A stretch of 64,000 bases of DNA from Candidatus Melainabacteria bacterium. GTDB lineage: Bacteria; Cyanobacteriota; Vampirovibrionia; Obscuribacterales; Obscuribacteraceae. Under the pieces are notes generated by a model. The model made no database searches. It saw only the letters and a list, made by a program, of their open reading frames with translations, and was not told the origin of the DNA. A program made the translations under genes and the position numbers. The stretch is from contig JADJWK010000001.1 of NCBI GenBank assembly GCA_016716405.1, positions 2,666,001 to 2,730,000 of the forward strand, in the 5' to 3' direction. Every line of letters begins with the position of its first letter. The stretch's first letter is position 1. Shown one piece after another: positions 54,251 to 63,287 of the stretch.

Positions 54251-56791
54251 TTGAAAATCCTCATAGCCACCCTGCTGGTACTTATACAAAGCGTAAGCCT
54301 CGGTATCGCGGACGCCGCTGCCTGGGAGACCTATGACTTCTCGGCCGTGCGGGTCGCCGGCGGAGCGGCATTTCTGGTAACCGACGGAGATGGAGAAGAG
54401 GCTTCGGTGCGGGCCGCTCATATAACCGCCAAGGTCAACGAGATTCTCACCAAGCCCGAGCTCAAGCCCCAGGACATCGAGGCGGCCCTGAGACCGGACG
54501 GCAGCTATGCCGTGGTCCTGGGGGACAATGTCATCGCCATGCCTTCCGAGCGGGACGCTCAGGTGTTCGGCTCCACCCGGGAGAGTCTCGCCCGCAAGTG
54601 GGCGGAGAGCCTGAGGGAGAAAGCCAGCAGCATGGAGCCGATCTTCCGGGAAGGCGGCAAGTTCGATATCAAGATGCTGGGAGAGCACCAGGTCCTTCTC
54701 CTTCTTCTCCAGATAGCGATTCTACTGAGCGCTGCTTTCATCTGCGGTCAGATCGTGGTGAGTTTCGGCCAGCCTGCTGTAATCGGCCAGATGCTGGCTG
54801 GAATCATCCTCGGCAAGTCTGTTTTCGGCACGGTCTTTCCGGATTTCGCCGGGCTCATCTTCCCGGTCTCCACCAATCAGAATAGTCTTCTCGAGGTGGT
54901 CTCCTGGTTCGGAGTGATCTTCCTTCTCATGCTCACCGGTCTCGAGACCGATGTCGAGCTGATTAAAGCCCAGGGCAAGTCGGCCCTGGGGGCCTCCGTC
55001 CTGGGCATACTCGTGCCCTTCTCGGCCGGCTTCGGCTTTGCTTATCTCATCCCCGCCGATATCCTGCTCAATCCAGGACACCGTATTATCGTGGCACTTT
55101 TTCTCGGCACCGTATTCGCTGTCTCGTCGGTGCCGGTGATCGCCAAGATTCTCATGGACATGAAGCTCCTGCGCCGGAATGTCGCCCAGGTCATTCTCGC
55201 CACCGCCCTGGTGCATGATACCGTGGGCTGTATCATCCTCGCCCTGGTGGCGGCCCTGGCGAGCGCCCACTCCACCCTCGGGCCCGAGCTTCTCAAGGCT
55301 CCGGTGGGCACCGCGGCCTTTCTGACGGTGGCATTTCTGGGCCGCAAGTATTTCTTCAATCTGCTTCGCTGGATAAACGATCGCACAGAGAAAGACGATG
55401 CCCTGGTCACCGCCGTGACGGTCCTCCTCCTTCTCAGCGCTGCTTTCACGCAGTTCGTCGGGGTGCACGTCGTCCTGGGCGCTTTTATAGTCGGCTTTCT
55501 TCTTTCCCAGACGCCCATCGTGGGCAAACGGGTGATTCACTCTTTCGAGGTGATCACTATGGGAATCTTCGCGCCGATCTTCTTTGCCGGTGCCGGTCTG
55601 CATGTCAATCTGCAACTCCTGGCCGATCCCATGCTCTTGTTTCTCACCATCGGCATGACCCTGGTGGCCTGCGCCAGCAAGGTGGGCGCCAATTTCGTCG
55701 GGGGCAGGTGGGGCGGTCTCAGCAAATGGGAGGCTCTCTGTCTCGGTTTCGGCGCCAATGCACCGGGAGCCATGGGCCTCATCGTCGGCATCCTCGGATA
55801 TTCCATGGGGATCATCACGGTGGAGCTGCTTTCCATAATCATCGTCATGTCTCTTCTCACCACGGCGATCACGCCGCCTCTGATGAAGTGGGCCCTCAAG
55901 CATGTGACCATCGGTGACGAGGAGCAGGAGCGCCTGGACAAAGAAGAAGCCAAAGCCACCACGCACCTCTCCAATATCACCCGGGTGCTGGTCCCCACCG
56001 GCGGCGGTACTTATGCTCCCATAAGCGCTCATATACTGAGAGCCCTGGGAACCGATCATATGCTCGAGGCGACTGCGCTCACGGTGTTTCAAGAAGGCGA
56101 GTCCGGAGACGGCGAGTCCCGGGAGACCGAGTCCAAAGTGCAGGCGATGATGCCCACAATGACCGAGATTGCCACCACCCAGAAAGTCACCATGATCAGA
56201 AGGCAGTCGAAGGGCGATAATCGGGCTCTCAAGATCCTGGAGGAGGCCAAACTCGGATACCAGCTCATACTGATGGGAGCAACCAGGGCTTCCGAGAGCA
56301 GCCCCTCGGTCTTCGGCGAAGTCGTGGATGCGGTGGTGGCGGACAGTCCCTGCCCGGTCTTCGTGCTGAGAAGACCTGACAAGGACGAGGGCAAGCCCAT
56401 CAAGAAGATTCTCATACCCACCATAGGCTCCGAGACTTCTCTCAAATCCACCGAGCTCGGTCTGGTGATCGCCCGGGACAACAAAGCTCGTGTCACCTTC
56501 CTGTCGGTGGTGGAGTCTGTGCGTGACCCAAGCCGCACTGTGAAGTTCCTTACCGAGGACATTGCCGAGAGCACTTACAGGCTCGGCAGAGCCTTCGAGG
56601 TGGAGATCGAGACCATGGTCAGGGAAGCCGAGACGGCTGCCGGAGCCATCCTCTCGGTGGCCAAAGAGATTGGCGCCGATGCCATCATCCTGGGTGGCGA
56701 GCGCCGGCCCACCAAACAGCTCTATCTCGGTCAGATCGTCAGGACCGTCATGCAGCAGGCCGACTGTATCGTCGGCGTCTATGTCCTTTAG
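54251..56791 (+). CDS. CPA2-type cation/proton antiporter with two universal-stress domains
   Basis: An 846-residue protein with a TTG start and a signal peptide (LIATLLVLIQSVSLGIADAA), then about 120 residues that should lie outside, about twelve membrane helices (about 145-540) and two cytoplasmic UspA domains (about 575-700 and 717-846; each begins VLVPTGGG or ILIPTIGS and ends with a nucleotide-loop-like GGERR or GATRAS). The transport part has the Asp-containing motif GLETD and LVHDTVG of KefB/GerN-like carriers. It probably exchanges Na+ or K+ for H+; Usp domains may sense nucleotides. The periplasmic leader is unusual. Confidence 0.87.
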   Translation: MKILIATLLVLIQSVSLGIADAAAWETYDFSAVRVAGGAAFLVTDGDGEEASVRAAHITAKVNEILTKPELKPQDIEAALRPDGSYAVVLGDNVIAMPSERDAQVFGSTRESLARKWAESLREKASSMEPIFREGGKFDIKMLGEHQVLLLLLQIAILLSAAFICGQIVVSFGQPAVIGQMLAGIILGKSVFGTVFPDFAGLIFPVSTNQNSLLEVVSWFGVIFLLMLTGLETDVELIKAQGKSALGASVLGILVPFSAGFGFAYLIPADILLNPGHRIIVALFLGTVFAVSSVPVIAKILMDMKLLRRNVAQVILATALVHDTVGCIILALVAALASAHSTLGPELLKAPVGTAAFLTVAFLGRKYFFNLLRWINDRTEKDDALVTAVTVLLLLSAAFTQFVGVHVVLGAFIVGFLLSQTPIVGKRVIHSFEVITMGIFAPIFFAGAGLHVNLQLLADPMLLFLTIGMTLVACASKVGANFVGGRWGGLSKWEALCLGFGANAPGAMGLIVGILGYSMGIITVELLSIIIVMSLLTTAITPPLMKWALKHVTIGDEEQERLDKEEAKATTHLSNITRVLVPTGGGTYAPISAHILRALGTDHMLEATALTVFQEGESGDGESRETESKVQAMMPTMTEIATTQKVTMIRRQSKGDNRALKILEEAKLGYQLILMGATRASESSPSVFGEVVDAVVADSPCPVFVLRRPDKDEGKPIKKILIPTIGSETSLKSTELGLVIARDNKARVTFLSVVESVRDPSRTVKFLTEDIAESTYRLGRAFEVEIETMVREAETAAGAILSVAKEIGADAIILGGERRPTKQLYLGQIVRTVMQQADCIVGVYVL

Positions 56792-59700
56792 AGAGTCGCT
56801 TCTCTTTCGAGCTTCTCTTTCTCGAAACGTGCCATCTGGTTGTCCGGATCGATATTGAGGGCTTCTTCGATGGCCGTCAGGGCCTGACGTTTGCGACCCC
56901 GCTCGAGATTGATCCGGGAGAGCTCGAGCCATGCCTGGACATGGTTGGGATTGATGGCAATCGCCTTTCTCACCATTTTCTCGGCTTTGCTCAGGCTTCC
57001 GGTGAGCCTGTTTATTCGACCCAGGGCGACATAGGAAGGCTCGAACTTGCTTTCTTTCTCGACACAACGGTTATAGAAGCTCTCGGCGGAGAGCAGATCT
57101 CCAGCCAGCTCGGCGGTCTGAGCCACGAGAAATTCCTTGGTCAGGGGCAGATCCACCGGCTCGGCAGGCAGAGAGCCTTTGAGGAAATTGTCGATTCTCT
57201 TTTTCGTGGCATGATCTTTTTTCTCCTGGCTCTCCACCAGCTCCATGGCTTTCATGGCGAACTGCCGGCTGGTATCGAGGAGGAAAAGTCCGTGACACTG
57301 GATAGCCAGCTCCAGCATCTCGGAGGCGGTGGCATCCCTTGCCGCCCTGGGAGGGCTGGGCATATAAGCAAGCCCGGAGCCGAATTTCAGAAGTCGGCTG
57401 GCTTCCTCGAGCTTTTCCTGGGAAGCCGCTTCCTGACCGGTACGGCTGAGGAGCATTGCATAGGTGCTCAGGGTCTGCCCTCTGACGATTTTCATCAGAT
57501 TGCTTGTAGCGCCATCGGTAATCTTCAGTGACTCCTCCAGGCATTCCTGGGCTCTGACATTATCCTTGCGGGTCAGATTTATCCGGGCAAGATCATTGAG
57601 ATAGTCGGCTATCTTGATGGTGTCGTTGATATCTCTGGCCTGCTCAAGGGCCTGGCTCACCAGCTTGTCGGCTTCCTCGAGACGGCCTGCCTGGGCGTAC
57701 CAGCTCGATAGCTGGGCCATTGAATTGGCCCGGTCGGCTTTCAGGGTGCGGGCTATTCCCTGATTTACCGGTCTGCCGGAGCCGATGGCATCGAGAGCTT
57801 CTTCGCGCAGGCTGAGAGAGCGCCTGTACAGGTCCTCAAGCTCCAGCATTTTCTTCTCTCTTGCTTTGAGCCGTCTGAGGGAGTCGATAGAATCGGCCAG
57901 ATCCGTGGCGGCGAAAGCGAAAGCTTCTTTGTTGTCTTTGCCCTTGAGCTCTTCATAGGCTTTCTCCTTCTTTCTTCTCTCCGCCTCGAGATCGCTCTGG
58001 GACTCAGGCCAGGTCGGCCAGGGGAAAGGATTGCTCGCCAGGCGGCCGTTCCATCTTTCCTTGAGCGCCTCTTCCGGCTTGCCCAGGCGGTCCAGGATAG
58101 CGGCGCGGATATTTTTGTAATACGAGTCCGGGACTATTTTTATGGCAGCATCGATCGCTTTCAGGGCAGCGTCGGGCTTGTCCAGTTTCAGCATTGCTAC
58201 GGCAGAGGCTGCATAGATTCCCGGATCTCTGGAGTCTTTCGTATCAAGACGGGAGGCTTTGAGAAAATCGCCCAGGGCGCTGGCATATTTCTCGAGCTGC
58301 ATATATGAGTGACCGCGCCAGTAGTAGCCTTCTTTGGAAGTGGGGCAGAGCTCGATCACCCGGGTGAAATCCTCCAGGGATTTATCGAACTGGCCCAGGC
58401 AGCATCTCAGATAGCCCCGGTCCCTGAGGGCCTGGGTGTTGCCCGGGTCCAGAACTATGACCTGGTCCGCCACAGCGATGTCTTTCTCGATAAGCTCGGG
58501 ATCGTTCACCATGCTTGGTACCGAGTGCTTGAGAAGAGTCTCGGCTCGCTCGGCGTTCCTGGACTTGCTGGCGCCTTCTCGAACCAGAGCTACGCCCTCC
58601 GAGAAGTCATTGGCCCACTTGTACTGCGGCTTGATGACGAGATTCCCGGAATTGTCGATATAACCGAAACTGCCGTCCACTTTCGCCGAGCGCAGACCGT
58701 CGGCGAGCCTGCCTATCTGCTCGTACTCGAACTTGCACAGCGTCTTTCCTTCTCTGGTGAGAAGCGCGAATTTCAAATCGGGATAGGCGAAATAACCCGG
58801 CTCCAGGGGCGTGGTCGATTCGTCGAAATCATCGCTGGCCCCTTTCTTCCTGGTGATGATATAACCGTCACCGAATCTGGTGACGTCCGCGAAGCTGTTG
58901 GGGATCGGGGAGACATCCCTGCCGACTACCGCGGTGCCGTCCCGGAAGCCTTCCCAGACCATGTCGTACTCCGGCTTGATCTGCCATTTGCCGGTGCGAT
59001 CTATGAAGCCGAACTTACCGCCTTCTTTGGCTGGGGCCAGCTCGCCCTCGAAGCTTCCTGCTTCTTCGAAGCGAGGCTTGATCACCGTCCTGCCGCTGGT
59101 ATCGATAAATCCCCATTTCTTGTCCACCTCGATGGCGGCGAGCCCCTGGGAGAAGGATTCGGCCCTGGTGCACTGGGGCTTGATGGCGACCTTGCCGGTT
59201 TTATCCAGGAAAACGAAACCGTCCTTGTCCCGGGCCAGTGCCAGGCCGTCACTGAATTCCATGAGTGAGGAATAAACAGGCGGAATGACGAATTTGCCGT
59301 CTCTATCTATGAAACCGGCTTTGCGCGAGCCGGCGATGGCCAGGAGCGCTTTCTGCATATTGCTCCGGTTCGGATCCGCCAGGAGGGTTTTCAGATCATC
59401 TCCCGGGGTCTCCTGGAACTCTTTCGAGCCCTTGCGCACAAAAGCGATGGCGAGACCGTCATGGAAGGGTCTCACGGCAGCGAAGCGCGGCTGGATCTTG
59501 AGCTCACCGGATCTGTCGATGAAGCCCCAGTCCTCGTCGACTTTCACTGCGGCCATACCCTCGGAGAATGGCTTGGCGAGCTTGTAGTCGGCACCGATTT
59601 TCAGATCGCCGCTCCTGTCTATATAAGACCATTGCCGGTCCAGGAGAACCGGGGCGACTCCTTCCGAGAAGGGCATGGCCTGCTCGAAACTGTATGGCAC

Positions 59701-59883
59701 CGCCCGCTTGCCCTCTTTGTCGATATAGAACAGTTGCGGGTCGGAGAGACCGAGCCTTCCCCGGGCCGCCAGCCTCAGGGGCGAAGCTCCCGTCCTGGTT
59801 GTTTCGTTCGCCGCCGCCCCGGGCACGGGAGCCGCGGTCAGGACAAGAAAAGCTATGGTAACGGCGCTTGGTTTTCTTCTCAT
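56788..59883 (-). CDS. exported WG-repeat and TPR protein
   Basis: A 1,031-residue protein with signal peptide MRRKPSAVTIAFLVLTAAPV. Residues about 40-470 hold eight or more WG repeats (QWSYIDRSGDLKI, DWGFIDRSGELKI, KWGFIDTSGRTVI, SFGYIDNSGNLVI); from about 480 to the end come many TPRs, ending LEEALNIDPDNQMARFEKEK. Its start ATG overlaps the stop of the M16 protease (TCAT at 59880-59883), so it is translationally coupled. WG domains may bind proteins on the envelope; TPRs would present partners. Confidence 0.88.
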   Translation of the reverse strand: MRRKPSAVTIAFLVLTAAPVPGAAANETTRTGASPLRLAARGRLGLSDPQLFYIDKEGKRAVPYSFEQAMPFSEGVAPVLLDRQWSYIDRSGDLKIGADYKLAKPFSEGMAAVKVDEDWGFIDRSGELKIQPRFAAVRPFHDGLAIAFVRKGSKEFQETPGDDLKTLLADPNRSNMQKALLAIAGSRKAGFIDRDGKFVIPPVYSSLMEFSDGLALARDKDGFVFLDKTGKVAIKPQCTRAESFSQGLAAIEVDKKWGFIDTSGRTVIKPRFEEAGSFEGELAPAKEGGKFGFIDRTGKWQIKPEYDMVWEGFRDGTAVVGRDVSPIPNSFADVTRFGDGYIITRKKGASDDFDESTTPLEPGYFAYPDLKFALLTREGKTLCKFEYEQIGRLADGLRSAKVDGSFGYIDNSGNLVIKPQYKWANDFSEGVALVREGASKSRNAERAETLLKHSVPSMVNDPELIEKDIAVADQVIVLDPGNTQALRDRGYLRCCLGQFDKSLEDFTRVIELCPTSKEGYYWRGHSYMQLEKYASALGDFLKASRLDTKDSRDPGIYAASAVAMLKLDKPDAALKAIDAAIKIVPDSYYKNIRAAILDRLGKPEEALKERWNGRLASNPFPWPTWPESQSDLEAERRKKEKAYEELKGKDNKEAFAFAATDLADSIDSLRRLKAREKKMLELEDLYRRSLSLREEALDAIGSGRPVNQGIARTLKADRANSMAQLSSWYAQAGRLEEADKLVSQALEQARDINDTIKIADYLNDLARINLTRKDNVRAQECLEESLKITDGATSNLMKIVRGQTLSTYAMLLSRTGQEAASQEKLEEASRLLKFGSGLAYMPSPPRAARDATASEMLELAIQCHGLFLLDTSRQFAMKAMELVESQEKKDHATKKRIDNFLKGSLPAEPVDLPLTKEFLVAQTAELAGDLLSAESFYNRCVEKESKFEPSYVALGRINRLTGSLSKAEKMVRKAIAINPNHVQAWLELSRINLERGRKRQALTAIEEALNIDPDNQMARFEKEKLEREATL

Positions 59884-62747
59884 TTGCTCTTTTCGTCCAG
59901 GGTTCCGGAGACCGATATCACAGAGCCTTTCGATATATCGAGATAGCTCCTGATCGCCCGGTCCACATCTTCTTTGGTCACCCGGGCGAGGTTCTCCGGA
60001 TATTCGTCTATATAAGAGGCGCCCATGCCGGTTACTTCGTAGAGAGCGAGGCGCTCGGCGATTCGTCTGGGCGAGCGGAGCTGCACGGAGAATACCCCTG
60101 CCAGATGAGCTTTCTCTGTCGCCAGCTCGCTTTCGGTGATACCGTTTTTGACATAGTCGGCGACGATGGACGAGACGATCTCCTGCGCTCTATCTAGATT
60201 CTCCGGGTTCACCGAGTATTTGATGAACCATGGCCCGAACTTGACGGTGGGATCGTCGATTACGGAATAGATACCATAGGTGAGACCATATTTGTCCCGG
60301 ACAGGAGCCAGGCGGCAGGCGAAGCTGTCATAGCCCAGAGCGGCATTGGCGATCACCGTGGCGAAATAGTCGCTCGTGTGGAAGCTCACCGGCAGGGCGC
60401 GGCCTATATGGACGTCGGCATTGGCTTTGCCCGGAAGCTGGCTGATCACCTTTTCCGGTTTTTCCAGCGGGTTGATGTCTTTCTCCCCGATCTCGAAAGA
60501 CTCGGACTCGCCTTTGCTCCAGGCGCCGAAAGCCTCCCTGCAGAGGGCCTCGGCCCGCTCGGGCGTGATGTCGCCCACGAAGGCGACGATTGTCTGGTCC
60601 GGGGTGTAGCGGCGGTCATGAAAAGCCTGCAGATCGTCCCGTTTGATTTCCGGCAATTCGGCGAGCTGCTCGTCGAAGGTCTTCTCGTAGAACACCGAGC
60701 CCGGCTTATAGAGCTTGCGCACCAGGCTGTTCCAGGCTACCTCGCCGGTGTCGGCTTTGCTCTCCTCGAGGTCCGAGGCTCTCAGCTTCTTCTCGATCTG
60801 AAGCTCTTTCTCCGGGAATTTCGGATTGATCAGGATGTCAGAAACCAGCTCCATGAGCTTGTTGAGGTCTTCGCTCACCACCTCGGTGTTGAACTCCGCC
60901 CAGAATGTCGAGCCGTGCACGTCCAGGTGGGTGCCCATGTTCTCGAGCTCGTCGGCAAGGGATTCTTTCGTATATCTGCCGGACCCCGAGGTGAGCATGG
61001 ATGCCACCAGGCTCGCCACCTGGACCTTGTCTTTGGCGACGAACTGATCCCCGGCTTTCACCTTGCCTGCCACCGCCACTGTGGTGCTGCCGGGCAGAGG
61101 CAGAGTGAGGACGGTGAGACCGTTGTCCATGACCTTTTTCACTACCCGAGCGGCGAGCTTTATCTTGACCGGTGCTGCCGGTTCGGATGTCGATTCAGGC
61201 TCTTTCTCGCTCTGCCCGGCAGGCTCGCAATTCTCTGCTTTTGTCTCGGCCTTCTTCTCGGTTTTGTTCCGCTCTTTCGGCTCGGCGGCGGTGTGCACCA
61301 GGGGCGGGGCTTTCTCCGGGCGGGGGTAGTAATAGCCCACGGTACGGTTGTCGTCATGGAAATATTTTTTCATGACTGCTCTGATTTCTTCTTTGGTGAC
61401 TTTCTCTATCTTGCCGGGATAGTCGAGCCACCACTTCCAGTCTGCCGAAGCGATGGCTTCGGTGAGATGCATGGAGAATCCCAGAGGATCGGTGATTCCC
61501 AGGCGGATGCTCTTGCTTATGGATTTTTTCGCTTTGCTGAGCTCGAGATCGGTGACATCCTCCTCGGACATCTTCTTTATCTGCTCTTTGATGACGCTTT
61601 CCAGCTTCTCCAGAGAAGTACCGCCTGCCGACTGGGCCGACACGACAAATAGCCCCGGGTCTCTCAGAGAGTAATTGGTGCAGTCGGTGCTCGAGGCGAG
61701 CCCTTTGCCGATGAGCTCTCGATAGAGACGGCTCGACCGTTTGGAGGAATCGCCGAGGATCGTCTCGGCGACATCCAGGGCATAAGTGTCGTCGCTGATG
61801 CATCGGGGAGCACGGTAGCCCACCACGAGCCGGGGCACGTCGGTGCCTCGCTTGACGGTGAAACGACGCTCGCCTTCTTGAGGCGGCTCTGTCGTATAGA
61901 CCTGGGGGTAGCCTGCTGTGGAAGGAGCGATGTCCGAGAAAAATCTCGCGATGGAGGCAAGGGCGCTTGCCTGGTCGATATCGCCGATTACGATCAGGGT
62001 GGCGTTATCCGGATAATAGAAGTCTTCGTAGAATTTCCTGAGCCGGGCCAGCGGAACGCCTTCGACATCCGAACGCCAGCCTATGGTGGGGTGATGATAA
62101 GGATGCTCCCGGAACGCGGTGGCGAAGAGGTTGGTCTCCAGCAGATCGTCCGGATCGTCTTCGCCGCGCTCCAGCTCGTTGCGCACAACTGTCATCTCAG
62201 CGTCTCGATCCGCCTGGCGCAGAAGCAGATTTTTCATCCTGTCCGACTCGATATCGAGACAGAGATCGAGATGCTGAGCCGGCACCACCTCGAAATAATT
62301 GGTCCTGTCGAACCAGGTGGTGGCATTGTTCATGCCCCCGACTTTCTTGAGGATCTGGTCGATGCCCGTGTTTTGCAATGGATCGTGACGAGGCGTGCCT
62401 TTGAACATCATATGCTCGAGAAAATGGGTTGCGCCTGTGTGTCCCACGGCCTCATTGCGAGATCCCACGTGGTATACCAGGGTCGTGGCCACTGTGGGGG
62501 TGGCGTGATTCTCGACAAGCAGGATCCGGAGCCGGTTTTTCTTCAGGCGATATTCGTTGATTCCCATGCGGGGTTTATCGGTGACAGCCTCCACGCCTAT
62601 TTCTGCCAGTGCTTCGCGGCTAAGACCCGCCGGCTCGGTTTGCATTTCAGACATCTTGGACTCCCGGGCGCTGTTGCCGAAAACCGGCGCGACGGCCACC
62701 AGGACCATCGCACCGGTTAGGAATGCCACGAGCAGATTTTTGTTCAA
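59880..62747 (-). CDS. M16-family zinc protease, two fused domains
   Basis: A 955-residue exported protease with a TTG start and a signal peptide (LLVAFLTGAMVLVAVAPVFG). The inverted zinc motif HFLEH (H108, E111, H112) is in ATHFLEHMMFKGTP, with the third ligand Glu in the ELERGEDDPDD region about 80 residues on. The second half (about 515-955) repeats the fold without HxxEH, as expected for the non-catalytic partner. The Lys/Glu-rich linker is at about 485-510. Related proteins degrade peptides in the periplasm. Coupled to the WG-TPR gene. Confidence 0.93.
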   Translation of the reverse strand: MNKNLLVAFLTGAMVLVAVAPVFGNSARESKMSEMQTEPAGLSREALAEIGVEAVTDKPRMGINEYRLKKNRLRILLVENHATPTVATTLVYHVGSRNEAVGHTGATHFLEHMMFKGTPRHDPLQNTGIDQILKKVGGMNNATTWFDRTNYFEVVPAQHLDLCLDIESDRMKNLLLRQADRDAEMTVVRNELERGEDDPDDLLETNLFATAFREHPYHHPTIGWRSDVEGVPLARLRKFYEDFYYPDNATLIVIGDIDQASALASIARFFSDIAPSTAGYPQVYTTEPPQEGERRFTVKRGTDVPRLVVGYRAPRCISDDTYALDVAETILGDSSKRSSRLYRELIGKGLASSTDCTNYSLRDPGLFVVSAQSAGGTSLEKLESVIKEQIKKMSEEDVTDLELSKAKKSISKSIRLGITDPLGFSMHLTEAIASADWKWWLDYPGKIEKVTKEEIRAVMKKYFHDDNRTVGYYYPRPEKAPPLVHTAAEPKERNKTEKKAETKAENCEPAGQSEKEPESTSEPAAPVKIKLAARVVKKVMDNGLTVLTLPLPGSTTVAVAGKVKAGDQFVAKDKVQVASLVASMLTSGSGRYTKESLADELENMGTHLDVHGSTFWAEFNTEVVSEDLNKLMELVSDILINPKFPEKELQIEKKLRASDLEESKADTGEVAWNSLVRKLYKPGSVFYEKTFDEQLAELPEIKRDDLQAFHDRRYTPDQTIVAFVGDITPERAEALCREAFGAWSKGESESFEIGEKDINPLEKPEKVISQLPGKANADVHIGRALPVSFHTSDYFATVIANAALGYDSFACRLAPVRDKYGLTYGIYSVIDDPTVKFGPWFIKYSVNPENLDRAQEIVSSIVADYVKNGITESELATEKAHLAGVFSVQLRSPRRIAERLALYEVTGMGASYIDEYPENLARVTKEDVDRAIRSYLDISKGSVISVSGTLDEKSK

Positions 62748-62836
62748 ATACTACTCGCTCTTGTTGCTCGATTCGGTCTTCTTCTTGCCGGTGAGCTCCT
62801 GACCGGTCTTCTTGACGGCATTACCGGTACCTTTGG

Positions 62837-63175
62837 CTACTTCTTCGGTGCCCTTGAGAGCGCCGCCTCTGTGCCTTTGAGAGCGCCTTTGGCCTCTGTG
62901 CCTTTGAGCGCGCCCTTGCCTAAGGCTCCGGTTCCTTTGAGGACTTCTTTGCCGGCGGCTTCGGTGCCTTTGAGGGCGCCCTTGCCGAGAGCCTCGGTGC
63001 CTTTGAGAGCGCCTTTGCCGAGAGCCTCGGTACCCTTGATCGTTCCTTTGCCTACCTTCTCGATGGCCTTCTCTGTCTTCTTGAGGATGCCATCACCTTT
63101 TTTCTGATCCTCTGCAAAAGCTGCCGTTGTGGCGAGCATCGCAGCAATCGCCAGGGAGAACAGTTGTTTTGTCAT
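62837..63175 (-). CDS. exported KGTEALGKGAL-repeat protein, apparent frameshift
   Basis: From the ATG at 63175 (GGAG upstream): signal peptide MTKQLFSLAIAAMLATTAAF, then a Lys/Glu linker and five to six copies of an 11-residue helical repeat (LKGTEALGKGA). The frame ends at 62837 with an atypical SRAPKK. Another frame, entered near 62861-62870, continues the repeat as LKGTEEVAKGTGNAVKKTGQ and ends TESSNKSE at 62751, three bases before the M16 start. This suggests a one-base loss inside the repeats. Amphipathic repeats like this often bind membranes. Function unknown. Confidence 0.65.
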   Translation of the reverse strand: MTKQLFSLAIAAMLATTAAFAEDQKKGDGILKKTEKAIEKVGKGTIKGTEALGKGALKGTEALGKGALKGTEAAGKEVLKGTGALGKGALKGTEAKGALKGTEAALSRAPKK

Positions 63176-63287
63176 TTTCAATCTCCAAATTCCACCTTCA
63201 GGCGTCATTGTGTCAAATTTGTCTGCTTTGCGCCACTTGAGATCGCCTTAGCTGATAAGATTCTCTGGACATTTAGGAGGTTCAGCA

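Noticed and set aside
54722..57067. 781-codon open frame opposite the antiporter gene
   Set aside because: Product is rich in His/Asp/Gly with no hydrophobic pattern or motif, while the sense frame has clear membrane and Usp motifs.
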